52,112 nt of DNA from a bacterium (GTDB taxonomy: Bacteria > Gemmatimonadota > Gemmatimonadetes > Gemmatimonadales > Gemmatimonadaceae): positions 1 to 52,112 of the forward strand of contig JAIXTI010000140.1 of NCBI GenBank assembly GCA_027484025.1, in the 5' to 3' direction. The position numbers and the translations under genes are program-made. Within the stretch, counting starts at the first letter, position 1; every line of letters starts with the position of its first letter. The notes under the pieces are model-generated. The model did not search any database. It was not told where the DNA came from and was given only the letters and a program-made list of their open reading frames with translations. This document shows positions 40,713-49,658 of this stretch, piece after piece.

Positions 40713-41462
40713 ATGCGTACCAATAATCCGGTCCTCTCCAAGTTCGCCGACACGGCGCGCTCCACCTTCGGACTCACCAGCCCGGGCGCGATGACCGTGG
40801 CCGGTACCGCCGGCAAGGCGTCGTTGTTGCTGGCGCTTGTTGTCTTCTCGGCCGCACTCACCTGGCAGCAGGTGGCCAGCGGCCGCACCGATCTGATCAT
40901 GCCGGCCATGCTCGTGGGCGGTCTCGGCGGCTTCGTGTTCGCCATGATGACGAGCTTCCGTCCGCAGTGGGCCCCGTGGACGGCGCCCATCTACGCGTCG
41001 CTCGAAGGCATTCTGCTGGGCGCCATTTCGGCGCTGTACAACGCGCGCTTTGCCGGACTGCCGCAGCAGGCGGTGTTGCTCACCTTCGGCGTCACGCTCG
41101 GTGTGCTCACGCTGTATCGCTTCCGCGTGCTGCAGGCGAGCGCCGGCTTCAAGCGCATGATGCTTGGCGCCACCATGGGTATCGGCCTCTTCTACCTCGG
41201 CTCGTTCTTGTTGTCGTTGTTCGGCGTGCAGATTGGCTACTTCAACTCCACCAGCTGGCTCGCCATTGGGGTGAACGTGGCCATTGCCGGTGTGGCTGCG
41301 CTCAACCTCGTGCTCGACTTCGATCGTATCGAAGAAGGCGCGCGCATGGGAGCGCCCAAGGCCATGGAATGGTTCGCCGCCTTTGGCCTGATGGTCACGC
41401 TCATCTGGTTGTATCTCGAGCTGCTGCGCCTGTTGTCGCGGTTGCAGGGACGTCGCGACTGA
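40713..41462 (+). CDS. Bax inhibitor-1/YccA family membrane protein
   Basis: The 249-residue product has about seven hydrophobic helices starting near residue 35 and matches the YccA-type Bax inhibitor-1 family: GGFVFAMMTSFRPQWAP, APIYASLEGILLGAISALYN, and NLVLDFDRIEEGARMGAPK near the sixth helix. The Asp pair in LVLDFD fits the proton/calcium-sensing acidic site known in bacterial BsYetJ. It probably sits in the inner membrane and may conduct ions or modulate FtsH-type proteolysis, by analogy only. A strong terminator follows 20 bases after its stop. Confidence 0.93.
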   Translation: MRTNNPVLSKFADTARSTFGLTSPGAMTVAGTAGKASLLLALVVFSAALTWQQVASGRTDLIMPAMLVGGLGGFVFAMMTSFRPQWAPWTAPIYASLEGILLGAISALYNARFAGLPQQAVLLTFGVTLGVLTLYRFRVLQASAGFKRMMLGATMGIGLFYLGSFLLSLFGVQIGYFNSTSWLAIGVNVAIAGVAALNLVLDFDRIEEGARMGAPKAMEWFAAFGLMVTLIWLYLELLRLLSRLQGRRD

Positions 41463-41482
41463 TTGCGTTGCCGTGTAACGAG

Positions 41483-41523
41483 AAAGCGGCGCGCATCCGA
41501 TTTGGATGCGCGCCGCTTTTTTT
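41483..41523 (+). terminator. Strong intrinsic terminator, probably bidirectional
   Basis: A 16-bp perfect stem (41483-41498 with 41504-41519) with a 5-base loop is followed by T to 41523. The A run before it gives a short T tract for the opposite strand too. It separates the Bax-inhibitor gene from the convergent amidohydrolase gene. Confidence 0.93.
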
Positions 41524-41541
41524 GTGTCCCAACCCGACGGC

Positions 41542-42753
41542 TTACTTGGGAAATCCCTGCGCCGCCGCACCCAATGCCGGCATGATGCGCAAGGCATTCT
41601 GGTAGTACACCTTCTTCAGCACGGCGTCGGGTAGGTCGATGCCGTAGAGCTTCCAGAAGGCGTGGTAGTCGCGGTAGTAATCGAAATAGTCGTCACGCGT
41701 TTCGAGCACGCGCCAGTAGTACGGATACTCTTCCGGCTGGAAGCTGTCCTTGCCGAAGAGAATGCGGTCCTGATACTTGATGAAGAAGTCGTGCGCCGCG
41801 CGCGGCTGACGTCCGATGTCGTAGAGAATGGCGCCCATTTCGCCGAGCACGTTGGGCATCTCGTCGAACATCTTGCCCAGGCGTCCCAGATCGTTCGCGT
41901 GCCAGCCCAGATGGGCGGCGACGAACGTGGTCTTGGGGTGACGACGGAAGAGGCTGTCCCGCTCGGCCATGAGCTGCTCGAAGCTGGGATTGCGGTCCTG
42001 CGGATACCGACGCTCGGGGAAGAGCGACTGCTCGAGCCACCGCTCGTTGGTGTAGTCCACCTCGCGGAAGAACTCCTGCGGGTCGGCGGTGTGAATGAAC
42101 ACCGCCAGCTTGAGGCGACCTGCTGCTTCGAACACCGGCGCGAGCTCGGGGTCGTTGAGCTTGAGGCGCGATCCGTCGGCCTTTTTGGCGGACAAGCCGA
42201 AGCCTTTGCCTACTTCGCCAATGCCGACGGCGCCGGCCTTGGCGTCTGCTTCCATCTGCGCCACGGCCTTCTGCGCCCACCCCGGCGTGCCGACGCCGTT
42301 GAAGTTGATGCCAGTGAGGAAGCGCACGCGGTCCTTCATCGTCTTCGACTGATTGACCAGCGCGATCCCCTGCGTGAGCCGATCGCCCGACACGTTTCCG
42401 GCGACGATCATGAGCCGCACGTTGATGGAGTCGAGCGTGGGGCCGAATCGCTCGAGCGCTTCAACGCTGCCGATCTGCGCGCCGCCCGGATGCCCGTGGT
42501 AATCGACCACCGGAAACTTGGCCTTCATGCGCATGGTGCCCGGCACCTTGAGCGTGCTCTTGGGACGATAGTCCACGATGCTCGGCACTTTGCCTTCGGG
42601 GGCGAGACAGGTGCGCGGACGCACTTCGGTGGTGCCCGGCGGGCACTCTTCACCGGCCTTGATGGTGGTGCCACCACGAAAACCCTGCGCGGCCAAGGTG
42701 CAGGGCAGGGCCAGCGTGAACACCGACAGCATGGAACGGGAAACTCGACGCAC
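41542..42753 (-). CDS. Secreted amidohydrolase (amidohydrolase_2 type)
   Basis: The product is about 403 residues with a signal peptide (SRSMLSVFTLALPCTLAAQ). After a short linker, the metal motif HGH in VVDYHGHPGG begins a TIM barrel; further ligands are His in VFIHTAD, His in AAHLGWHAND and Asp in LFGKDSF. This set fits the amidohydrolase_2 group, often decarboxylases or metal-dependent hydrolases of aromatic acids. The substrate is unknown. The start is put at GTG 42753, where GGAG lies 5 bases upstream; TTG 42777 and ATG 42732 are alternatives. It follows the DUF2723 gene on the same strand, separated by a hairpin. Confidence 0.85.
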   Translation of the reverse strand: MRRVSRSMLSVFTLALPCTLAAQGFRGGTTIKAGEECPPGTTEVRPRTCLAPEGKVPSIVDYRPKSTLKVPGTMRMKAKFPVVDYHGHPGGAQIGSVEALERFGPTLDSINVRLMIVAGNVSGDRLTQGIALVNQSKTMKDRVRFLTGINFNGVGTPGWAQKAVAQMEADAKAGAVGIGEVGKGFGLSAKKADGSRLKLNDPELAPVFEAAGRLKLAVFIHTADPQEFFREVDYTNERWLEQSLFPERRYPQDRNPSFEQLMAERDSLFRRHPKTTFVAAHLGWHANDLGRLGKMFDEMPNVLGEMGAILYDIGRQPRAAHDFFIKYQDRILFGKDSFQPEEYPYYWRVLETRDDYFDYYRDYHAFWKLYGIDLPDAVLKKVYYQNALRIMPALGAAAQGFPK

Positions 42754-42794
42754 AGGCACTCCGGAGGGCTTGTCCAACAGGCAGAAATGACAAC

Positions 42795-42830
42795 GGGGAC
42801 CGTCACCTAATCTACGCGGTGACGGTCCCC
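42795..42830 (-). terminator. 13-bp perfect hairpin after the DUF2723 gene
   Basis: GGGGACCGTCACC (42795-42807) pairs with GGTGACGGTCCCC (42818-42830) around a 10-base A/T-rich loop. It begins 28 bases after the DUF2723 stop on the minus strand and precedes the amidohydrolase gene. Only a weak T-rich stretch follows. Confidence 0.65.
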
Positions 42831-42857
42831 ATGGTTCGATACCACAACTACGACGAC

Positions 42858-45191
42858 TTACTTCTTGGCGGTATCCGGTGGCAGCAGCAGCTGCTGCGCG
42901 GCGGTGTCGGCACCCGGCGCGATGGGCAGCTGCGGCTGACGGTCAAAGCCGAACACCTGCGTGCGTCGCATCGCCGAGGCGATGCCCTTGGACTGTTCGT
43001 ACACGGCGCGCGACTTCTCGATCTGTCCGCTCTGTGCAAGCGCTTCGGCGAGGGTCACACCGCTGATGACGTAGAGGTCGGGAATGCCGACCGACGCGTC
43101 GTCCACCCAGCCGTTGCGCGCGGCCAGCGACTTGGTCGCCGTGAACACGGAGTTCCAGAGCGCATACGAGCGCTCCACGTCTACCGCACCTTCGCCGGGG
43201 ATGAGCACGATGTTGCCACCCGGCACGACCTGCTGCGGCAGCAGCTTCTTGGCCATGCCCACCGTAACGACGTACCGCTCGAGCCCGAGCTCGTACGGAT
43301 AGCCACCGGCGGTGCGGCTGAAGTACATGGCGCGATCGGGGAAGGCGTCGCGAATCATGAAGTAGATCATCTGATCGGCCTTCATGATCTGCGGCAGCCG
43401 CGGCTGCGCCACGATGTCGCCCTTCTGGAACGCCGCGTTTTCCGGCGTGGCAATGGCGAGCGGCAGCGCGTCGGCTTCGTCGAAGGTCATCTTCACCGGC
43501 GGACCGGACGGCTTCTTCCAGGTGCCGTTCTTGTAGATCTCCGGCCCCTTGGCGGCGTCGTATTCGTACACCGGACGGCGCAACAGCTGGCGCACGTACC
43601 AGTCGGTGTTGAGGAGCGACGTGTTCGCCACGATGACATCCTTGCGAATGCCTTCGACTTCCTGCGCGTACCAGAGCGGGAAGGTGTCGTTGTCACCGAC
43701 GGTGACGAGAATGCCGTACGGCTCGACGCTGTTGAGCAGGTCGCGCGCGAAGTCGGTCGTGTCGGTCTGGCCGGCACGCGAGGCCTGCGTCCAGTTGCCG
43801 AAGAGCGGGACGAACGCGATGGCGAGCAGCGGCGACGCCAGCGCGAAGCTGCGCGTGCGCGGCTCCAGCACCGTCTCCTTGCCGAGCTTTACTTCGTCGG
43901 CGCCGAACAACGTGGCCACCGTCTCCCACAGGTAGAACAACCCCAGTGCAGCCCACACAGACAACGCCGAGAAGCTCCACAGGTAGAAGTAGTCTCGATC
44001 ACGCACTTCGCGCGGGACGGCGTCGCCGAGTTCGAGCGCCTGCGAGTGGCCGTACTTGAAGTTCAGGTAGAAAATGAGCCCGAACGTCATGGTGCCCACG
44101 AGAGGCCCGAAGAACCAGAAACTTCGTCGGTCCTTCTTGAAGTGCATCCACCCGCCAAGAATGACGAGGATGAAGTAGAACACGGCGAGGCCGTTCTGCA
44201 GCCCCGGGTTCTCGTTGTAGGCGTCGCGCAGCCACTGCCACTTGAAGTACAACCAGTACATCCCCAGCTGCGCCGAGAACGGCGCCTGGCGCTCACCGAG
44301 CTCCGGCTTGCCGTACTGGCCGCGGTTGAAGTTGTACATGAAGCGGTCGTACGTGAGCGCGCTGAACGTACAATCCATCTTGAGCTCGGTCACGCACCCC
44401 GTGGGCTCACCCTCGTTGATCGCCGGGAAGTGTCCCGCGCGAATGGGCTGCGTGGCGAACGGCGTGAGGCCGAACACGATGGCGGCCGCACACGCGATCA
44501 ACAGCTTCCAGCGCAGAACGGTTTGCGGACGACGAATGAGCACCGCAAAGCCGACCGCGGGGGCCGCAAGCATTCCGGCCATGTGGTTCGTGTAGCCGAG
44601 GCCCAGCAGGTACGCGATGAGCACGAGGATGCGGTCGGCCGTGGGGCCTTCCGGATCGTCACACCAGCGCACCGTGAGCCAGCAGATGATGGCCAGCCCG
44701 ACGAGCGATACGGTGTAGACCTTCTCATTCACCACCGACTGATTCCACACCGTGAACGCGGTCGCGCCAATGAGCACGGCGAGCGAGCCGCCGACGATGC
44801 GCTGCCAGCGGCGCGGCATCCATCCCACGAGTACGCGTTCGGTGACCAGGAACCAGAACATCGCACTCACCGCACTCGACAGTGCGGCCAGCACATTGAT
44901 GCGCATGGCCACCGACGGCGCGATGGGGAGGATGCTGAAGACACGTCCGATGAGGACGAAGAACGGATTGCCGGGCGGGTGCGGAATGCCGAGCACATAG
45001 GCGGCCGCGATGTATTCGCTCGTGTCCCACATCGACGTGGTGGGGGCGAGGGTGACCAGGTACAGCACGAAGGTCACCAACGCCGCGATCCCGGCGGCGA
45101 GGTAGGACGGGCGGTAATCGAGTTCGGCAGCGGTGGCGCGCGTGGCGCCGTAGCTGGTCGAGGTCGCAGAAGCGGTCGCAGCGACGGTCAT
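42858..45191 (-). CDS. DUF2723 multi-pass membrane protein (O-mannosyltransferase-like)
   Basis: The product is about 777 residues. The N-terminal half has many hydrophobic helices and the DUF2723 signature: PTTSMWDTSEYIAAAYVLG then HPPGNPFFVLIGR. The D-x-x-E in the first loop recalls GT-C fold glycosyltransferases that use lipid-linked sugars. The C-terminal part (about 560-777) is soluble and has TVGDNDTFPLWYAQEVEGIR, typical of the family. It may glycosylate exported proteins or lipids; substrate and acceptor are unknown. ATG 45191 is chosen. The frame stays open to 45287, and an ATG at 45239 is an alternative. It is divergent from the aminotransferase across 227 bases in which I see no clear feature. 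Confidence 0.88.
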   Translation of the reverse strand: MTVAATASATSTSYGATRATAAELDYRPSYLAAGIAALVTFVLYLVTLAPTTSMWDTSEYIAAAYVLGIPHPPGNPFFVLIGRVFSILPIAPSVAMRINVLAALSSAVSAMFWFLVTERVLVGWMPRRWQRIVGGSLAVLIGATAFTVWNQSVVNEKVYTVSLVGLAIICWLTVRWCDDPEGPTADRILVLIAYLLGLGYTNHMAGMLAAPAVGFAVLIRRPQTVLRWKLLIACAAAIVFGLTPFATQPIRAGHFPAINEGEPTGCVTELKMDCTFSALTYDRFMYNFNRGQYGKPELGERQAPFSAQLGMYWLYFKWQWLRDAYNENPGLQNGLAVFYFILVILGGWMHFKKDRRSFWFFGPLVGTMTFGLIFYLNFKYGHSQALELGDAVPREVRDRDYFYLWSFSALSVWAALGLFYLWETVATLFGADEVKLGKETVLEPRTRSFALASPLLAIAFVPLFGNWTQASRAGQTDTTDFARDLLNSVEPYGILVTVGDNDTFPLWYAQEVEGIRKDVIVANTSLLNTDWYVRQLLRRPVYEYDAAKGPEIYKNGTWKKPSGPPVKMTFDEADALPLAIATPENAAFQKGDIVAQPRLPQIMKADQMIYFMIRDAFPDRAMYFSRTAGGYPYELGLERYVVTVGMAKKLLPQQVVPGGNIVLIPGEGAVDVERSYALWNSVFTATKSLAARNGWVDDASVGIPDLYVISGVTLAEALAQSGQIEKSRAVYEQSKGIASAMRRTQVFGFDRQPQLPIAPGADTAAQQLLLPPDTAKK

Positions 45192-45418
45192 GGACTGATC
45201 TGAGGGTGTGCGGCCACGGCCCGGGTCGGGCTGCGGCATCCAACGAGGTACGGGGTGGGGCGCCAGCGGATTTCCTGCAATCACCAAAGTTCGCCCCTCG
45301 CGGGGGAGGGCACAACCGCCCGGGAGCCCTGCCGGCGCGCTACTTTGGAGAAATACGCCCCGGGCCCGACCTTCAACCCGGGCTTCCGCCGCTCCGTCAC
45401 ACCCGTCCCGCCTCGGCC

Positions 45419-46669
45419 ATGCACAAGCGCGACTTTCTCCGTACGCTCGGGGGCGCCTCGTTGGGCCTCATGCTCCCCCCCGCGCAGCTCCGGGCGCTCT
45501 CCGCGCTATCGCCGGCGGCGCTCGCCTCGCGGGACGACTTCTGGGGGGAATTGCGGGGCAAGTACAAGGTGCCGGCCGACTTCATTCACCTCGAGCACGG
45601 CTACTACTCCATGCAGTCGCAGCCGGTGCTGGAGCAGTACGTCCAGCATATCCGCGACGTGAATGCGCTGAGCTCGCGGTACATGCGGACGGTGCAGGTG
45701 CCCAACAAGGCGCGGGTGCAGGCCAAGCTCGCCGCGCTGGCCGGCTGCACCCCGCAGGAGCTTATCATCACGCGCAACACCACCGAGTCGTTGGATACGG
45801 TCATCAGCGGCTTCGATTGGAAGCCCGGCGATGAGGCGATCATGTCGGTACACGACTACGGCGCCATGCTCGATCAGTTCAAGCTCATGGAGCGGCGCTG
45901 GGGCATCGTGAACCGGCGCGTGACGGTGCCTCTCGACCCGCAGAGCGACGATGAGGTGGTGCAGGTCTACGCGAACGCCATCACGCCGCGTACCAAGCTG
46001 CTCATGGTGTGTCACCTCATCAACATCACGGGCCACGTGTTGCCGGTGCGCAAGATCTGCGACATGGCACACGCGCGCGGGGTGCCGGTCATGGTGGACG
46101 GTGCGCACGCCTTTGCGCAGATCGATTTCAAGATTCCCGATCTCGACTGCGACTTTTATGGCGCGTCGCTCCACAAGTGGCTCGGTACGCCCCTTGGCGC
46201 TGGCATTCTGTACGTGAAGCCCGGCAACGTGGAGAAGCTGTGGCCGCTCTACGGCGACGAAGGCTTTGCCGCCTCGGACATTCGCAAGCTCAATCACACC
46301 GGCACGCATCCGGTGCACACCGACCTCGCCATCGAAAACGCGATCGCGTTTCACGAGGCCATTGGCATTCAGCGCAAGCAGGAGCGCCTGCGCTGGCTGC
46401 AGCAGTACTGGACCACGAAGGTGCGCGGTGTGGCCGGCATTACGCTCTACACGCCGAGCGACCCGGCACGCACGGGGGCCATTGCCAACGTGGGTGTGAA
46501 CCGCCTCAAGCCCGGCGAGCTCGCGACGGCGCTGATGGAGCGCTACAAGATCTTCACGGTGGCGATCAATACTGCCGGTGTCTCAGGGGTACGAGTTACG
46601 CCGCAGCTGTTCACCACCACGGCGGAACTCGACACCCTCGTACGCGCGCTCAAGGAGCTCGCGGCGTAG
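45419..46669 (+). CDS. Exported class V aminotransferase (isopenicillin N epimerase-like)
   Basis: The 416-residue product starts with MHKRDFLRTLGG and a hydrophobic stretch, a Tat-like leader with Lys-Arg instead of Arg-Arg. The rest is a fold type I PLP enzyme: TRNTTESLDTVISG, MVDGAHAFAQIDF with the PLP Asp and His, and DFYGASLHKWLGTPLG with the Schiff-base Lys. It belongs to the group near isopenicillin N epimerase and cysteine desulfurase-like aminotransferases; the substrate is unknown. PLP would need to be loaded before Tat export. The longer frame from 45206 is rejected because the leader begins at 45419. It converges on purH with a 10-base gap. Confidence 0.9.
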   Translation: MHKRDFLRTLGGASLGLMLPPAQLRALSALSPAALASRDDFWGELRGKYKVPADFIHLEHGYYSMQSQPVLEQYVQHIRDVNALSSRYMRTVQVPNKARVQAKLAALAGCTPQELIITRNTTESLDTVISGFDWKPGDEAIMSVHDYGAMLDQFKLMERRWGIVNRRVTVPLDPQSDDEVVQVYANAITPRTKLLMVCHLINITGHVLPVRKICDMAHARGVPVMVDGAHAFAQIDFKIPDLDCDFYGASLHKWLGTPLGAGILYVKPGNVEKLWPLYGDEGFAASDIRKLNHTGTHPVHTDLAIENAIAFHEAIGIQRKQERLRWLQQYWTTKVRGVAGITLYTPSDPARTGAIANVGVNRLKPGELATALMERYKIFTVAINTAGVSGVRVTPQLFTTTAELDTLVRALKELAA

Positions 46670-46679
46670 CGACCGCGGA

Positions 46680-48209
46680 CTAGTGGCGGAACAGCCGCTC
46701 GCCGGTGAAGATCATCGCGATGCCATGTTCGTTGGCGGCCGCGATGACTTCTTCATCGCGCACCGATCCGCCCGGCTGCACGATAGCGGTGACGCCCGCC
46801 GCTGCGGCCTGATCGATGCCGTCGCGGAACGGGAAGAACGCATCTGAACCGAGCGACGCGCCCTTGGTGTCATGCCCGAGGGTGGCGGCTTTGTGTACCG
46901 CCACGAAGCTCGCGTCCACGCGGCTCATCTGGCCGGCACCAATGCCGATGGTGGCGCCGTTGCGCGCCAGCACGATGGCATTGCTCTTCACGCTCGCCAC
47001 GCTCTTCCACGCGAAGAGAAGGTCGCGCTGTTCGTCGGCGGTGGGCTGACGCGACGACACGACCTTCCACTGCTGCGGATCGGTGGGCGAGGGCGCGCGA
47101 TCCTGCACGAGCAGGCCGCCGCGCACGCGCTTGTAGTCCATGCCGTGCGCCGGCCAGCTGGCTTTGCCTTCGAGCACGCGCAGGTTCTTCTTGCGCCCGA
47201 GAATTTCCACCGCTTCGTCGGCGAACCTGGGCGCGACGATGCACTCCACGAACAGGCTGGAGATCGCTTCGGCGGCCGCGACATCCACCGGCACCGAGAA
47301 CGCAATCACGCTGCCGAACGCGCTCACGGGGTCGCAGGCCAGCGCCTTCTTGTACGCGTCGAGTACGTTGCTGCCGGTGGCGAGCCCGCACGGCGTCGTG
47401 TGCTTGATGATGGCACACGCCGGCTGCTCACCGAAGGGTTCGATGGCGAGCAGGGCGCCTTCGAGATCGAGCAGGTTGTTGAACGACAGTTCCTTGCCGC
47501 CCTTCTGCACGAGCGCCCCGAGTCCTGCGCCCTGCTTCTCCACGTAGAACGCGGCACGCTGCTGCGGGTTTTCGCCGTAGCGCAGCGACTGCTGCTTTTC
47601 GAAGGCGATGGGGAGCGTCTGCGGGAACGGCTCGCCGCGCTGCTGCGCAAACCAGGTGGCGATGGCCGAGTCGTAGGCGCTCGTGTGCGCGTAGACCTTT
47701 TCGGCGAGCAGGCGACGGAAGGCCGGATCGTCACCGCCGCTGTTCACCATGTCGAGCACCGCGTGGTAATCGCTCGGATCGACGATAACCCACACCGACT
47801 CGAAGTTCTTGGCGGCGGAGCGAAGCATGGACGGCCCGCCGATGTCGATGTTCTCGATGACTTCTTCCGGGTGTACGCCGGGCTTGGCGGCGGTTTCGCG
47901 GAAGGGATAGAGGTTCACCACCACGAGGTCGATCGTGCCGATGTTGTGCGCCTCGATCGCCTCCATGTGCTCGGGCAGATCACGTCGGGCCAGCAAGCCA
48001 CCATGTACCACCGGGTGCAGCGTCTTCACGCGGCCGTCGAGCATTTCGGGGAAGCCGGTGATCTCGCTGATGTCCTTCACCGCGAGACCGGCGTCGCGCA
48101 GCGTGCGCGCGGTGCCACCTGTGGAGACGAGTTCGACGCCCTTGGCCGCGAGACCCTGAGCGAATGGAACGAGACCGGATTTATCGGAGACCGACAGCAG
48201 TGCGCGCAT
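46680..48209 (-). CDS. purH: Bifunctional AICAR formyltransferase/IMP cyclohydrolase
   Basis: The 509-residue enzyme performs the last two steps of IMP synthesis. The N-terminal IMP cyclohydrolase (about 1-190) has [23 protein letters not shown] and [15 protein letters not shown]. The AICAR transformylase part has [13 protein letters not shown], the catalytic KHTTPCG, the [12 protein letters not shown] segment and [13 protein letters not shown]. Length and both domains are complete. It lies 76 bases after purN on the minus strand and probably closes the valS-purH operon. Confidence 0.97.
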   Translation of the reverse strand: MRALLSVSDKSGLVPFAQGLAAKGVELVSTGGTARTLRDAGLAVKDISEITGFPEMLDGRVKTLHPVVHGGLLARRDLPEHMEAIEAHNIGTIDLVVVNLYPFRETAAKPGVHPEEVIENIDIGGPSMLRSAAKNFESVWVIVDPSDYHAVLDMVNSGGDDPAFRRLLAEKVYAHTSAYDSAIATWFAQQRGEPFPQTLPIAFEKQQSLRYGENPQQRAAFYVEKQGAGLGALVQKGGKELSFNNLLDLEGALLAIEPFGEQPACAIIKHTTPCGLATGSNVLDAYKKALACDPVSAFGSVIAFSVPVDVAAAEAISSLFVECIVAPRFADEAVEILGRKKNLRVLEGKASWPAHGMDYKRVRGGLLVQDRAPSPTDPQQWKVVSSRQPTADEQRDLLFAWKSVASVKSNAIVLARNGATIGIGAGQMSRVDASFVAVHKAATLGHDTKGASLGSDAFFPFRDGIDQAAAAGVTAIVQPGGSVRDEEVIAAANEHGIAMIFTGERLFRH

Positions 48210-48285
48210 CTATGTCGAGGGGCTGAGTACGTGAGTCAGCGAAACGGGCGAAGAGCAAAGCGAGTGCAGCAACAACAGACCAGCA

Positions 48286-49035
48286 CTACCGCGGAAACAA
48301 TCGAGTTACGTCCGTGGCGAACGCCGCAGTGTCACCAACGGTGTCCGACACCATACCGAAGCGCCATTCAGGAGCGGCGATGCCTACCGGAATGTCCAGG
48401 TGGCCATGCACGCGGCCATCGCCTCCCAGCACGATGGCACCGCTCGACACTGCCGCCACACAGAGCGGAAAGAGACGATGTTCCACGCGCAGCACGCGCG
48501 CGGCCAACGTGGCCGGCGTATCGCCGGGAAGCACCGGCACGGGCCACTGCGCAACAATGGGCCCGCGGTCGTAGTGCTCATCGACGAAGTGCACGGTCAC
48601 GCCGGTCACCGTGGCACCATGATCCAGCACCGCCGTGTGAATGCGCATGCCGTACATGCCTGCGCCACCGAACGCTGGCAGCAGCGCCGGATGCACATTG
48701 AGCAGCCGCCCGTGAAAGGCGCGCACCACGGTCTCGGGGACCAGCTTGAGATAGCCGGCAAGCACCAGCAGGTCGGCACCCGCCTCGCGCAGTTGCGCCA
48801 GCAGCGCCTCGCCATCATGCGGATCGCCCACAACGCCGGTAGGTACCCCGCTCGACGTGGCACGCGCGAGTGCTCCCGCCGTGCTCTTGTCCGACCCCAC
48901 CCACACGATCTCGCCCATGTGAGCCGCCGCACCGGCGAAGTGATCGAGGAGCAGCTGGAGGTTGGAGCCACCGCCGGAAGCGAGGACCGCAATGCGCGAC
49001 CGGTGTGGTGCCGGCGAGGTAGGAGCCTGTGTCAT
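48286..49035 (-). CDS. purN: Phosphoribosylglycinamide formyltransferase
   Basis: The 249-residue product transfers a formyl group from 10-formyl-tetrahydrofolate to GAR. RIAVLASGGGSNLQ, LLNVHPALLPAFGGAGMYG (catalytic Asn-x-His), and VDEHYDRGPI (catalytic Asp) match PurN. A C-terminal extension of about 40 residues makes it longer than E. coli PurN. The ATG at 49035 overlaps the stop of gmhB in an ATGA, so it is coupled to that gene. purH follows after 76 bases. Confidence 0.96.
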   Translation of the reverse strand: MTQAPTSPAPHRSRIAVLASGGGSNLQLLLDHFAGAAAHMGEIVWVGSDKSTAGALARATSSGVPTGVVGDPHDGEALLAQLREAGADLLVLAGYLKLVPETVVRAFHGRLLNVHPALLPAFGGAGMYGMRIHTAVLDHGATVTGVTVHFVDEHYDRGPIVAQWPVPVLPGDTPATLAARVLRVEHRLFPLCVAAVSSGAIVLGGDGRVHGHLDIPVGIAAPEWRFGMVSDTVGDTAAFATDVTRLFPR

Positions 49036-49655
49036 GCGGGCGTTTCGAAGTCGGAGGCCGTGGGCATGTTGGGGAGGTCTCCCACGCCCAATCGCGTGAG
49101 CGCCAGCATGACGGCATCGCGGAGCGACGACGTCACGGCAATGTTGGGAGCAGGACTCGACTGCGCCGTGTCGACGTCGTGCGTGGGCGTCTCCACACCG
49201 GGCACCAGAATGCCGAGCCCGCCGGTGGCGAGCGCCGGCTGCGCATCACGCCAGCGGTCGCCAATGTAGGCACTGCGCGCGAGGTCGAGCCCGTGCTCAT
49301 GAGCCGCCTGCGTGTACATGCCGAGCGCGGGTTTGCGACAGTCGCAGGCGCCGGTGATTTCTGCCAGGTGCGGACAATGATACGTGGCCAGCACCTGCGC
49401 ATCGCCGTGGTGCAGCAACGCCACGGTGCGGTCACGCACGGCTTCGTATTGCGCCTCGGTAATGAGCCCGCGCGCAATGCCCGACTGGTTGGTAACGATC
49501 ACGACCGGCACCTGCGCCGCGTTGGCGAGACGCACCGCCTCGGTGGCATCGCGGAGCAGGCGTACGCCAGCGGCATCCGCGAGATAGTGCGCATCGGCGA
49601 TGAGCGTACCGTCGCGATCGATGAATAAGGCCGGGCGGAGGGGCGCGGTGCTCAT
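49032..49655 (-). CDS. gmhB: D-glycero-beta-D-manno-heptose 1,7-bisphosphate 7-phosphatase
   Basis: The 207-residue HAD phosphatase has FIDRDGTLI, IVTNQSGIARG, the zinc loop CPHLAEITGACDCRKP (Cys, His, Cys, Cys) and YIGDRWRDAQPA. These are the marks of GmhB, which removes the 7-phosphate during ADP-heptose synthesis for the lipopolysaccharide core; a histidinol-phosphatase-like role is a less likely alternative. The gene lies 3 bases after the lipoprotein stop and overlaps purN by 4 bases. A heptose gene supports an outer membrane with lipopolysaccharide. Confidence 0.9.
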   Translation of the reverse strand: MSTAPLRPALFIDRDGTLIADAHYLADAAGVRLLRDATEAVRLANAAQVPVVIVTNQSGIARGLITEAQYEAVRDRTVALLHHGDAQVLATYHCPHLAEITGACDCRKPALGMYTQAAHEHGLDLARSAYIGDRWRDAQPALATGGLGILVPGVETPTHDVDTAQSSPAPNIAVTSSLRDAVMLALTRLGVGDLPNMPTASDFETPA

Positions 49656-49658
49656 TTG

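Noticed and set aside
42819..45203. 794-codon plus-strand frame
   Set aside because: It is an antisense shadow of the DUF2723 gene, rich in Arg/His/Gln as expected from G+C-rich coding DNA read backwards.
46872..48701. 609-codon plus-strand frame
   Set aside because: It is antisense to purH and purN, which are unmistakable on the other strand.
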